Source: Erpobdella octoculata (taxonomy: Eukaryota; Annelida; Clitellata; Hirudinida; Erpobdellidae). From it: a stretch of DNA of 64,000 bases. The stretch spans positions 23,100,658 through 23,164,657 of the forward strand of contig OZ022247.1 in NCBI GenBank assembly GCA_963978895.1, written 5' to 3'. This document shows positions 12,660-25,167 of this stretch, one piece after another (the first letter of the stretch is position 1; each line of letters starts with the position of its first letter). A program made the position numbers and the translations under genes. The notes under the pieces were generated by a model that was not told the DNA's origin, ran no database searches, and saw only the letters and a program-made list of their open reading frames with translations.

Positions 12660-12967
12660 TAAAATGCGTATAAACGAGATTACATAAAAGAATTTTATTT
12701 CATGCTGATCGATTCCTTATTGTTGTGATGAGTATATATAATAACTCGTAAGTAGGTAATGATTGCGCGAAAATGTTGATTTTTGCTTTTTACAACGTTT
12801 TAATTCTTGTCTGTCTGTTTGTTTGAGATTTTGTCTGTCCGCGAATTCCATACGATGGTGTATATTGCCACCTAGCGAAAACAGTTTTAAGATTTTAAAC
12901 TCAACAGGCTAAGGTTTGCACCTAGCGAAGAAATTAAAAAAAAAATGCTTACAAAATTTCACCCACC

Positions 12968-13198
12968 AACGTTTTTCCTGCGCCCTAAAAAGTACAAAAT
13001 AATTTTCCTATAATTCATCAACGAAAAACGTTGCGGGCGCATATAGGCTACAACATCAAAACTTTAGTAAAACAAATAGCGAATATATAAATAATACCTA
13101 TATATAATATATTTAAATTATGCGCCCGCAACGTTTTTCGTTATATATGAATTATAGTAATCTTATTTTATACTTTTTAGGGCGCAGGAAAAACGATG
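12968..13198. mobile_element. Fold-back (hairpin) MITE-like element
   Basis: Two arms of about 75 bases, 12971-13045 and 13119-13196, are near-perfect inverted copies around a loop of about 70 bases. The outer ends read acgtttttcctgcgcccta on one side and its complement on the other. Each arm also carries a second inverted motif at its inner end (acgaaaaacgttgcgggcgc). It codes for nothing. I found no clear target-site duplication, so the family is undetermined. Confidence 0.8.
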
Positions 13199-13295
13199 TT
13201 TTTTAAAAAATGTATTTTTTATGATGTGAAAATTATTTTTTTTTAAAATAAGTAAGTCTTCACAATTTTGTACCACCAGTATGTGTTTGAAAAAC

Positions 13296-13297
<2 letters not shown>

Positions 13298-13357
<60 letters not shown>
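13298..13357. repeat. GA microsatellite
   Basis: About 29 uninterrupted ga units, immediately beside the fold-back element. Confidence 0.95.
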
Positions 13358-13358
<1 letters not shown>

Positions 13359-15648
13359 CATAACCCAGGTAACGTATACCAGGTAACTGCTATGGTTATA
13401 TATAGACTCGTGAACATTACAGGTTCAATATTTTCACCGCTTGTGTATAATATAACGCTCCCTCACATATATATTATTTTTGTGTTTCAAAATTTGTTCT
13501 TTAAAGATAATAATTAATGAAAATTTCAGCGAAGAAAAGTAATTTCAATTCAAAGGTAATTTTCATTTAAAATTAATGACTGCAGACGTGAGCTTTAGCA
13601 AAAGGCGCTATAACAATTTTCATAATTGATTGAATGAACTGACATGGTTGAGTGCCTATAACAGCAGCAGCACACACCTGGGTAATTCATAAAATAGCAC
13701 ATAGGCTTATGAAGCTGCTTCATTCAGTACGCTAGATACGGAAACAGACGTAGGCTTCTATACATACAGATGTGCTTTGAGCCGTATATAAAGAAAAAAC
13801 TTTCGTTTTCAAATTTATAAACACTTTCGTTTAGCAATTCTAAGAATTATTAAAAAATATTATTTTGTGCATATATGTATATATATACCTGGTTATGAAA
13901 ATATTGCTGAACATATGTCGACATAACCTGGTTATGAAAGTATTCCTAAACATTAACGGCGCTGTTTCGATCAACAAAAGACGAACAGAAACACAACATG
14001 TAAGAAACGCGACGCAGAGCAGATAAAGATTCAGCAGCAAGCATTTATATAGCCTATGCAGCATCATCACTTAGCTACAGGGCTGAGGGAGGGAGCACCA
14101 GCAGTGCTCTAGTGTTCTATCTATTACAGTTATATAATCATATGATTATAAGAAGACACGATTTGTTTTTTTTTATTTATCATTAATTCGCTAGAATTAA
14201 TACAAAATATGTATAATATAACGTGCTAAACTTATTTGATGGCAGCGTATCATATTTAAGGTTTCGGTTTGAAGCTGGATGCATATATACTATTATAAGT
14301 TATAACCAGACACGATAATAAAAAATACCGGCCATGAAATCTAGCGGGATATTTTTAATTCTACCTGTGAATTTGAATGCTACTTACGATTGGTCCGGAT
14401 GACACAATGGAAGCTACGTTGAAAGATGATTTATTGTTTACGCTTTGAAAATCATAAGGTCGGTCATGCGCTTATTAAACCTTTAAGACTATCGGCGATT
14501 CTTAACCCATCACGACTATGACTTATCGCCATTTCAGTAACTATTATTTCTGGTACCTAACGGAATGCTAATGACTTTAAGAGCGCGCTTTCAACGCCAA
14601 CAATGGACAACTATAACTTATATGTGCACTAAAAAAATGTTTTTTGAACTTTCGGATCTTTGACTTGATCATCGATAGACACAAACGAGAGTTATAATTA
14701 AGAAAAAAACAGTAAAAACACGATGGTTCCAAAGTGCCGTCGAATTTGCAGTTTGGTGAATTATTTCTGATTGGCGATTTATTTAATTGGGCGGCGTTTA
14801 ACCTTTAATGGTTTTGCTATTTTTAGACAACAAAGGAGACTCACAACGTAACTTTTATTAGTAACCATGATGTCCATGAATAATGGTTTCTTTCATTGCT
14901 TTTTCTATGAAATAAAATTAATGTATTCAAGGGTATAACTAATAATTAATGTACCCACTTTACACGTAATCAATTTCTCGCTTCATAGAAATAATGTTGA
15001 AAAATTGAAAGTTAATTGTTTTAGTGAATAAGAAAGATAAAGATTTCAAATATGTAGGTTATTCAGCATTTTACAAAGAATTTACATGGTCGAAAAGCCT
15101 AGGCCCGGCAATTTGTCTAGGGTACAGATAGAACAACAGTTGTTTTATCTGTCTACAATGATTTGAACTTATATCAACCTCTTTTAGCGAATTTGTTGGA
15201 AAGTGCTTTTGAATTAAAAAAAAGTTGCTTTACAAGTTTGATTTATAAATATTATTATGTTTGAAAGTATTACTTTTCTGCTGTTGTGGTCTTGTGGTTG
15301 GGTTTTCACAGGCATTTTTCTCTAGTGGATCCGATTATGCCTTTATTATGGTATCTATGGGTAGGTATATCATTAGTTTTTTAAAACTTGAATTCAACGA
15401 TGTCCAATAAACCTTAAGTACTAACTTTATTATTCTGCTAAAAACTGTTACAGAAATTCAGTTTTTGAATAACTATAAATCTTGACAAAAAGTTTATGTG
15501 AGGAAAAGTTAAATCTGCAGGGAATGAGATCGGGTTATTGTGAAGCGATGTTTTAATATATTTTATATTATTGTCAGATCTGCAATGATTTTTCTTAAAT
15601 TTATATCATTATTATAAAATAAGCTTCCAATTTCACATTTATTTTTTT
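13358..15648. other. Gene-poor AT-rich stretch
   Basis: I see no exon with splice signals and no RNA gene on either strand. There are short AT repeats and small hairpins only. Confidence 0.55.
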
Positions 15649-16910
15649 AAATCCTTTATATTATTTTCGATTGTCTGTCTGTCTGTCTTCCTGTCGGTCA
15701 CAAACTTTGAGTCTCAAAATTAACTCACTTCCCGTTATCCGATCGAGCTGAAATTTGGCACATCGACTTGGGCTGCGAGACAATTGAATCTATCAAAATT
15801 TCAGTTTGATCGGATATTGTATAATTAAGTTTTTCAAAAAACACCAAATTTTAACGGATTTTTAATTTCTAGAATTAAAAACTTTAAATCGCTCTAGCGC
15901 CTAAACGGTGCGTCCTAGAGCAAAACGGACGTCATTTTTGGGGTGCTCAAAGGGGGGGTATGGAATCGTCCCAAGATTAAGTTAGTCCAAAAAAACATTT
16001 TTTTTGGCAGTTTTTCCTCTAGCGAATGAATAATATTTTTCAACTTTCCAGTTTTTTTTAGAAATGAAAACTTTAAATCGCTCTAGCGCCTAAACGGTTC
16101 GTCCTAGAGCAAAACGGACGTCATTTTTGGGGTTCTCAAAGGGGGGTATGGAATCGTCCCAAGATTAAGTTAGTCCAAAAAAAAATTTTTTTTTTCAAGA
16201 GCGAAGTTATACACCCCTCAAAATATAATAGATTAACCCGTTTTGATATCAATTTTGCTTTTCGCAGCTTCATGCTGCACGCCCCTCGAAATATTATGGA
16301 CTAAACCCGTTTCGGTGCCATTTGTGCAGTTGCTTTTTGCAGACAGTTTTGGTGCCATTTGTACAGTAGCTTTTTGCAGAACCGTTTTGGTGCCATTTGT
16401 GGAGCTGCTTTTTGCAGTCGTTTTGGTGCTAATTTTGCAATGGCTTTTTACAGACCCATTTTCGTGCTAATTGTGCAATAGCTTTTTGCAATCGTTTTGG
16501 TGCCAATTGTGCGATGGCTTTTCGCAGCTTCTTGTACCAGTTTTTAGACATATTCGCTAAGTGCCACTTACTTTTCTTTAAGAGCGAAGTTACACACCCC
16601 TCAAATTATATTAGATTAATCCTTTATATTATTTTCGATTGTCTTCCCATCTGTCTGTCTGTCTTCCTGTCGGTCACAAACTTTGAGTCTCAAAATTAAC
16701 TCACTTCCCGTTATCCGATCGAGCTGAAATTTGGCACATCGACTTGGGCTGCGAGACAATTGAATCTATCAAAATTTCAGTTTGATCGGAAATTGTATAA
16801 TTAAGTTTTTCAAAAAACACCAAATTTTAACGGATTTTTAATTTTTGAATTTGGCTCTGGGCTGTAAAAGGAATTAGTACCGGAAATCTAGGATCGTATA
16901 TAAAGGATTT
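15649..16910. mobile_element. Composite repeat element with short TIRs
   Basis: The ends are inverted: aaatcctttatat at 15649 and its complement ending at 16910. Inside, a block of about 215 bases occurs twice as a direct repeat (about 15652-15870 and 16621-16846), including a gtct run and the motif atccgatcgagctgaaattt. Another block of about 115 bases occurs twice (15890-16008, 16078-16195). A degenerate minisatellite lies at 16299-16518. I find no transposase. It is either a non-autonomous DNA element or a nested repeat cluster. A diverged relative lies near 27.25 kb. Confidence 0.65.
16299..16518. repeat. Minisatellite, about 37-40 base unit
   Basis: Six degenerate copies of a unit resembling gttttggtgccatttgt followed by gcttttgcag, all in one orientation, inside the composite element. 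Confidence 0.75.
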
Positions 16911-18513
16911 ATAATAAAAACTTTGTTTTTATGGGTTAGTTTTTTTTATAAATTAAACCATTGAAAATTGATAAAATGGTGCACTATAAGGTACCATAAG
17001 ATTACAGAATGATAAGCTGTTAGTATGAGCGAAACTTTGAAAATTGTCAGTGACTATTTCAAAGTTGGCAAATGCTCAATTTAACATCTTCTTTCCTTTA
17101 GTAATGTTAGAGTTTATTGAGGTTCAAAAAGTATGTTATTTATGCATTAAAAAAAAAGGTTTTAATTTTTGTTCTCGCAGTCGGTGTTCTAAGTAAATTC
17201 TAAATCAAGAAATACATGTACTACATAGCCAGGAATTCAGTTGTTTTACCATAAGAAAAAAATGGCGACAAGCGATGAACCAATAAAAATATCCATTAAC
17301 TCTGCAATTTTAGCATAAAAATTACGTTCATACTCATAGCAGTCCATGGGAGATTTCTTAAAATTGCTGGAAACTCTTAAAAAAGTAGTGCGACACCTAG
17401 CGAACACATTTGAATATTTTCCCGGTAAATTGAGGTTAAAGCGCTACCTGGCGAATATCCGAAAAATTAGGTAAAAACTAGGGTCATAAAAATTTTACTT
17501 CGGGTTATTCGCTAGATGTCACTTTTCTTTAGGTGTAGTGACCTTTATCATTTCCAAATCAAGATACTTGATTCTGAGCGGCGCTCTACCTTAATCGTCC
17601 ACAATTTTTTTTTAGTAGTGTCGCCATTCCCGAAAACAAGAGCAAATTGAAGTTGAAATAAAGATATCAGCTACATATTGAGTGCCACGCTTACTGTAAT
17701 CCGGCATTTAGTAGCCGCCGTTTTACAGATGTATGATAGTAAGGAATCTAGGATTACTAACCTACTGATGACACGCTAAAAAGAATTAGTCTGATTAGTT
17801 AAATTTATCAACGGGGGAAACAATAAATAGCTACGCACTACAAAAACCACTCGTTAAACTGGAAATCAATATCAGTCCTGTGAATTAATTTTCAGAATTA
17901 ATCCATCCCTAAAAAGACATCTCACGGCGGAACCCGCTTCTAAATAACCTGGATCTTAAGACGGCCCTCCCTGAGAATATTGTATCATAAAAATATAAAC
18001 ACAACTCGACGACAAAAAAAAAAATACAATCTGTCACGTAGAAAACACATGAAAAAAAATGACAAAGTTTAACTGAGACATTCATTATCGAAGAAAAAAG
18101 ATTAATTACACCTAATAAAACAAACTCATAACTATAAAACATGAAAACAAAGGCACCACCAGTAGATCATCGCAGCCATGTTTCTTTGATTCGCCATCTT
18201 CATTTACAAAACGTCTCGAGCCTCACTATCTGGAAATTGTCTTCCATAAAAGATGCCAGATTCCTCCTTCTAAAATATTCTACAGTCTATATTTTAAGAA
18301 TTTTAATATTATTAATGATGCGGCTGATTTTATTGATTTAATGTTTTTATTATATATTTATTTATTCATTAAAGTTTAAGTGTTTCCATGGGAGCTTTTG
18401 CTGTAATGAGATGCCATTAGAAATTCCCCCTACAATACATTACATTACATCCACTTCCACTGAAACATCAACTCACAGCACATTAAAAAAAACCTCAATC
18501 AAACATCTAAGTT
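16911..18513. other. Intergenic, no gene seen
   Basis: AT-rich spacer downstream of nuclear factor I. The short motif cctagcgaa/ttcgctag recurs here (about 17390 and 17505) and near 12.87 and 12.91 kb, hinting at further old copies of the local repeat family. Confidence 0.5.
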
Positions 18514-21500
18514 TCAAATGTTCTCTTTTTCTCCATGAATGATCTGTTTCACTCCGCCATCACCATCAGTCACCTGGCTTACTTCATCATTCAGCTGCTG
18601 TGACGTCATGATCATGTCGATGACGTGACCCGGCAGTGGATGGGGAGTCGATACGGAGAGCGGACGACGATCTGTCAATTGGTCAACAGCTTATTAGAAA
18701 AACAATCACCAAACATTGATTGCATCTGATCTCACCCAGTAGAGTTTCATCAATGACCATGATTGCAGCGTATGATTCATTTTCCATGTCCAAAAAGTAC
18801 GGGGTACACCATCGAGGAGGTATGGGGGTCGATCGTGGGGTGGTTTTCGGAGTGATTCCAGGTGAGGATGCAAGTATGAAAGGAGGGGTTGGACTAAGCA
18901 CACCCCCAGCATTCAAGCAACAAAGGATGGGACTACTGCTACTTTTCCTTTCAGGGTTGTTATGGTAGCCAAAAACCACCTAAATTTTTTAGGTATGAAC
19001 AAGACTATAAACTAACAGAAAAAAATTATTTAATAAATTGGTTGCTTTTAATTGCAACCAATTTCCATAAAACTGCTTATGTGCTATATTTGAATAAACC
19101 ATACCTGTTTACTTCCGACTCCAGAAACTGGAACAAGACCAAAAGGACTGAACTGTATATTCCTGGGAGCTAAATATAAACAGTGCCATATAAGTAACCT
19201 AAATCAATTATAATCAATACCCTAACACTCTAAAACCTCATCACCATGGCTAGAAGTATCTAACACCCGTTTAACACAAAAATTGAACTACAATAAATAT
19301 CTTAATATCTAAATCTTTAATTATTTTAATTTTATTAAGATAAAAAAGATGTCAGAGAAATATAATCAGTTACAATTAAGTAACCAACCATGTATTGTCA
19401 TACATACAAGACAACTTATGTATCTCTAAAGTATATATGATACAGCAGCTTAAAACGAACAGCTGCTTCTAAGCAAGTATCTATTATATTATTAAATGTT
19501 TCTAAACACAATATTTGTTTCTGCAGATATTAAATGACAATTTAATCTACAACCATGTAATACAATCACGAGAAGTGTTCATAATTAGGGTTGTTACAGT
19601 TACTGAATCTAAAACTGAAACATTCAGTTAACTGAATCTTTTTAGATTCAGTAACTTCAACTGAAACTGAAACTGAATCTTTTTTAAAAACTGTAACTGA
19701 AACTGAATCTATTGAGAAAACTGAATATAACTGAATCTTTTAGAATGAATATTTTTTATCATTTTATTATATTATTTTTATGTTTGCGGTTAAATGTTTT
19801 GATTCTATGGCACGGACGATAACTCGGTCGAAGTTAGGAATAGTTCTTTCTTTTTGTTTCGTGCTAGTGTTCTGTTGCTTGCGTTGTTTTTCGAAGATTT
19901 TCAAGTTTTTAGAATTACCAGAATGGAAGATACTTGTGTTAGTAGTAACATTGTTATGGACGAATCTACCGAGGAAGAAGTATCGTTTATTCAACAAAAT
20001 GAGTCGGAATCTGCTTTAGGACCTCCAACGAAAAAAGCTAGATTCAACAAAACAAGGCCTATACTAACCCGGTACATAAAATGTTTACAGGAGTTGGAGC
20101 CGATATTAAGTGCAATATTTGTTCTGTAATTTTGAAAGGTAAAAATGTCAAAAATTTAGAGTCTCACTTGAGGAAGCATGAAACAGAATACGCAGAGTAT
20201 TTAGAGGAAAAAAATAGCTATGATATCAAAAACACAAAGTAAGTCTATTAAACGACCCTTTTCATATTTGAAAAACCAGGCAACAATTGAAAACTGTTTT
20301 GTTGTTAAAGAACGCAAAAATGACATTAAAAAAGGCTCCAATGCCTATAATAAGGCTGCCCATGCTATCGCCTCAGCATTTGCTGCAAACAGTTCGCCAT
20401 TTCTTTTGATCGAAGAACCTTCTATTAAAAATATGTTTGCAGTTGTGTCGGAAGGTCGTTTACTAACCTTGCCGAACAAACACGATATATCCACAAAAGT
20501 GTCTGAATTAGTAAAAGAATTAAAAAGATCTGTTGAATTATCATTGAATTCAGCGAAGTATGTGTCAATCACAACAGATGGTCTCGGCCATGTTATTCAT
20601 CGGTAAGGATGGGAATAACTTGCCATTATTTTGATCGAAACATCAATAAAATAAGAAGAGCTCTTCTGACTTGTAGAACAATTACGCAACCCCATACAGG
20701 CTTTGCTCTTAGCAGATGTTGGCATAATTTGGGTGACGACAAGCTGGAAGCTGAAGTCTTTTATAAATTCAAGAAGGAATTTTTAGGCTAAATACATTTT
20801 TTAAACATGTCTGTGTTGCAAAATGTTTTTTATAGTAAATTTCTTCATGGTAGTTTACCTAAAAAAATTGAAAAAAAAACTGAATCTAACTGTAACTGAA
20901 ACTGAATCTTTAAAGATTCAGTTTACTGAAACTGAATCTTTGTAAAGTTTCAGTTACTTTAACTGAAACTGAAACTGAATCTTTTTTCAAAACTGTAACA
21001 ACCCTATTCATAATAGATAGTTTTTCCCAAAAACACAATATTTTATAATAGATAGTTTTTCCCATCATTAATCCTCCAATACATCAGAACAATAAGGATT
21101 TTACTGTACTCACTTCTATGGTCAACCAGACTTTTCAGGACACCATCATCATTCTTATCATCATCATCTTCTTCTTCCTCTTCATCTTTTTCTTCCACGA
21201 CCTTCCCACCGTAATCATGTCCATTCATACATGTCAAAGTACTTAAACAAATATCACTATCACGGACATCAGAGAGCGGTGCAACATTAGTCTTATCTAG
21301 GTCAGCAAGGTCATTTTTTATGACCTTGATAGGTCTGACACCCTCGAGCCCAAAAACTGCCACAGGCCTCGATACATGCCAAGATTCGGGGAAGTTACTC
21401 CTTGCAAAAAACTTGGGCAACTTTGTAGGGCTTGAACATTCCGGAGGGGGACTGTCAGCGTCCGTTTTTTGGTCTATTAATAAACTGATTGGATCGGAAG

Positions 21501-24500
21501 GATTAGCGCCGACTTTTATTTTATTAGTTTTAATGCCTACGTAAGTGCGAAGAGACGTGCAGTTTGATAACCTCTGAGCTGTTGAGTCATCTATCAGCTG
21601 ATAATCGAATGGGTTATGTGATTGGTCAATAGAGGCGGCAGGTAAGCAGTTTGACGATGCTGATTGGTTCGAATGTGATTTCTCTTTAGCAGCAGCAGAA
21701 GATTGGACAAGCCTGAAGCCCTCCAGCCTATCAGAACGAAGAAAGTTAGGAGATCCAACATTTTCGGCATTTATTTGAGTGATACCTGGAAAAATTTTCC
21801 CACTAAAATGATTTAAACTTTTAAAGTCTAAAAGGTCATTCAAAACTCATTCAAAATATTCCTACCACGTCATTATGGCTAAAAAACTTCATTAACTTGC
21901 TAAAAAACCTCTCATTAAACATTGTCATCATAACTTATCACTACCTGAAGTGAAGGTGGTAGAGTTATTGCTTGGAACTTCAAAACTGGCTGATTTAAGA
22001 GACTTTAGCCTTTTAGACTGTGGGGAGGAGTCTTCAGTCTTTTAATCAAAAAATAAAATTAACAAAACGCACCCAATATTTTAAAGAAATATAGATAAAC
22101 GATTGCCAATTATGTTAATATTAAAAATGTACTATAAATCTCGTTATAAGGCACAATCCCATGGAGAAAAACCGACAACCATCAATGTCAACATCAGTGT
22201 AGTACCTCGAGTAGTTCATGTACACTCCGTTTCCCTGCAGTAGGCGAAATGTTATCTGTTGCTGAGAGTGACTTGTGCAATTGGGTAGACGACTGTCTTG
22301 ATGCTAACTGACCATTCAGTGATGATAATGATGACAGCAAACGAGAAGAAAATGAAAAATCTGGCAATACACCCGATGAAATAGACAATTGTTGCTGGAT
22401 CGGGGACGCCAAAGACGAAACGCGAGGCAGCATCCTCTTTTCGGACGTGTCGGGTGTCGATGATGGCGGCGAGGGTTGAACCAAAACCAAAGAGCCAGTC
22501 GATGATGAAGAAGACGTCAGAGTTGAATGCAGACATGACGGCGACAATGTCACCGAAGACGAAATGGAGGCTAGTGACGGTAAGGTGAACGATTGGGGAG
22601 GAAAGCTTAGCTGGGGCAACTGGCTAGTGGGAGCATAATATAAAACGTTGTTAGAGATACTGTCGGAGTTTGCGCACAGGATAAGCAGCGGTTTGTTCTG
22701 GGGCAGATCTTGAAAGCCGTTTTCCGACCGTGTGGTTTGTTGCTGCAGTGCTTGGAACTGCTGGAGGTTGTGTTGCGATAGTTGGATCAGACCGGTCGGT
22801 GGTTGATCTTGTTGCTTCGATGCCACCTCAGCTTCTATCTGCAACGAAGGTTCGGACTCGTCTGGAATCGGGACTTGATAAAGTTGCGTCGCGTGTCGCA
22901 GGAGCTGAAGTTGTTGAATGTCGACATCTTTTTCAACGGATTGTTGCGAATTTTGGAGCCGAGAATCACTTTCAGATGGCATTTCACCTGATACAGTCTG
23001 GCCATCTATAAAATGAAACGATGCGATGAGGTGTGCGTGTAATGTTCACGTTGTTTCCTCAACTTTGTTATTTGTTATTACTAATTTTTAGCTTTAAAAA
23101 CAAAATTGCATGAAAGATATGCTCGACTGCATCATCTTGCAAGTTCCATTCAAAACATCATCATCATCACAACCACTAAAAAAACTATGGTCATTACCAC
23201 TACCATCCAGTATAACCACAACCAACCAATATAACCACCACCATTCAGTATAACCACTACCATCCAGTATAACCACAACCATTTAGTATAACCACTACCG
23301 CTTCTATCACCTGTAACCGAGGACTCACCTCCACTGTCATCTTTTTTTGTGAGTTCGTCTACCGAGTGCACGGATGTCATAACGATGTCATCTCCGAGAG
23401 ATTTTTTTCCAAACTCTAACAAAAAGTTACAAAATCAAATGAACAGTAGTGGTTGAAAAGGCTTCTCAGTTTCGGTAAAATAACAATTTTAGAGTTGAGT
23501 TTTGAGTTGACTGTTGTCTCTATCGTGTAAATTTCAGTTTGAAAGGCATCTCCCTCTAAACTGTCACTAAGGGATCTTACATCATCACAGCACGAGATTC
23601 CTGCAATGCAACACATCAAGAATGACGGTTGCTCGACGATAATTTAAGCCATTTTTCATGACGTTGTCAGCATACAAATTTTTTGCCTTCACTATCTTTA
23701 TTAGAAAAATTTATCAACCAAAATATTCCCATCGCAAAATTTAATCTCTCATTTGTCGGAATGCCCCGTACAGATCAAAAACTCAAATACAAAAATTCCT
23801 AATATCACCCTTGTCTTCCCATTATCAAATTCATACCCACCGGACATCTGGATGCGAAATGACATATAAAGATCCAGTTCCCTACACATGATAAGAACAT
23901 GGTAGGGGTTGATGCACAAAGGGTCTTGGCACGTGGGCACCCTATCCACCCTCTCTCCATCGGTGTTTTCTAGGGGGATTGCTCTGAAGAGGATCACCAT
24001 CACCAGGTCAAGACGCCATATTTTATCAGCCTGGATATTGATGATAGAAAGATTGAATACGTGCACGATACAATGTTGATTTGTATTTACTATAAATTAA
24101 TTATTTATTAACTAATTATTACTTAATTTTTAACAATTAATGATTTCATTGTCAAAACTATTATTTGAATTATGAAAACTGTTGGTTTATATTAAAGCTT
24201 TGTGACTAAAAGTTAAGTTTTCCAAACTGACATGTGTATTTATTCAACATTATAAGAAATAATTGGTCCAACTTATCATCATAATGGCACATCGATGATA
24301 GATGACAGTATAATCAGGGAGTAATTGAATAAAATCCCCCCCATCGAGATCCCCCCTCAACAATTCACCTGCATTAAACAGTCAATCCTCCTCATCTTTC
24401 CCTGCTTGTCAGGCTGACTCTTGACACAGAGACACGGAGCATCGCTTCTGGAGATACACCGGATGAATTCATCTTTGTAATCTGCCTGCACGTCCCTAAT

Positions 24501-25167
24501 TCAAAACAGCTGAATGAAATTATATAGAATGCAAACTGAAATAAAATGTATTTTGAAAAATATTATATGACCCATGCTCCAATATTCTTTCAAATAAATA
24601 GTTTTAACAGGCGATTTAAAAAGCAAATAAAAATCCCACTTTTGCAGCTTGCTAAGCAACCTGATAGCCCACTTTTTCTTGATTTTTGTTGATGTCGCCT
24701 GGAATTGCAGAGCAAATGTCAACATCCACAAAACCACACCCAAAAGTATTTTTAAAAATATATAATTCTTAGAAACATCTAGGCTGAGCTAAAAGTCAAC
24801 CTATTTTCAAAAGGTAAAAAATGAAGAAAGTGCATTAGGGGACAGCTTTTTTAACCAAGATCAACACAGTAGCACCAGCAGGAGCAGCTCTAGCACGTAG
24901 GATCACACAATCGGAAGATGCCGAACCTTAATTATCTCGGTCGTAAAACTACTACTCGGGAGCAAAATATTTTTAGATGAACAATGAACAGAGAAAAACC
25001 TGAAAGCTTTCTTTGGCAGTTTTCTCTTCAGCGAACGAGATCTTTTTGTTGTGCCTCTTGTAATATCTTCTCTTCAAGGCTTGCAAATGAAACCAGGTGT
25101 AAGCAAAGGATTTGACGTACGGCAGAAGAATATTGACGAAGGGGGTGGAGAGGTAGGAGTCTTCGTT
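18514..25167 (-). CDS. NFI: Nuclear factor I transcription factor (first exon not found)
   Basis: Sequence-specific DNA-binding transcription factor. Exons: 25167-25000, 24698-24640, 24495-24369, 24030-23841, 23415-23329, 23005-22206, 22038-21945, 21785-21114, 19169-19105, 18979-18736 and 18671-18514. These are in phase throughout and give 887 residues without the first coding exon, which in this family holds only a few residues and lies upstream. The MAD-homology DNA-binding domain is clear: [43 protein letters not shown], then [12 protein letters not shown] and TDGERV, and RELDLYMSF. After it come a Q/S/P-rich region, a KRLKS motif shared with NFI proteins, an acidic run (21.13-21.2 kb) and a [11 protein letters not shown] motif. 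A possible extra exon starts at 23600 but its best donor (gtaaga) breaks the frame. The intron 19170-21113 contains a hAT transposon. Confidence 0.9.
19586..21006 (+). mobile_element. hAT-family DNA transposon, decayed
   Basis: Perfect 16-base terminal inverted repeats (TAGGGTTGTTACAGTT and its complement) flanked on both sides by the identical 8-base target-site duplication ttcataat; 8-base duplications are the hAT hallmark. Many actgaaactgaatc subterminal repeats lie inside both ends, as in transposase-binding regions. At 1421 bases it is too short for a complete hAT transposase. It sits in an intron of the minus-strand nuclear factor I gene, in the opposite orientation. Confidence 0.93.
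19923..20791 (+). pseudogene. hAT transposase remnant with BED zinc finger
   Basis: Broken pieces of one transposase in shifted frames. An N-terminal part begins at 19923. A BED-type finger follows in another frame (CNIC near 20111 with HLRKH near 20170). Next is 20220-20606, ending in KYVSITTDG, a motif typical of hAT catalytic cores. A third piece from 20609 reads [11 protein letters not shown] and LLTCRTI, which normally follow directly. Frameshifts near 20070, 20210 and 20590, and the absence of the C-terminal dimerisation region, show it is inactive. Confidence 0.85.
23198..23300. repeat. Minisatellite in NFI intron
   Basis: About six copies of an 18-19 base unit resembling accatccagtataaccac within the intron between the exons at 23329 and 23005. 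Confidence 0.8.
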
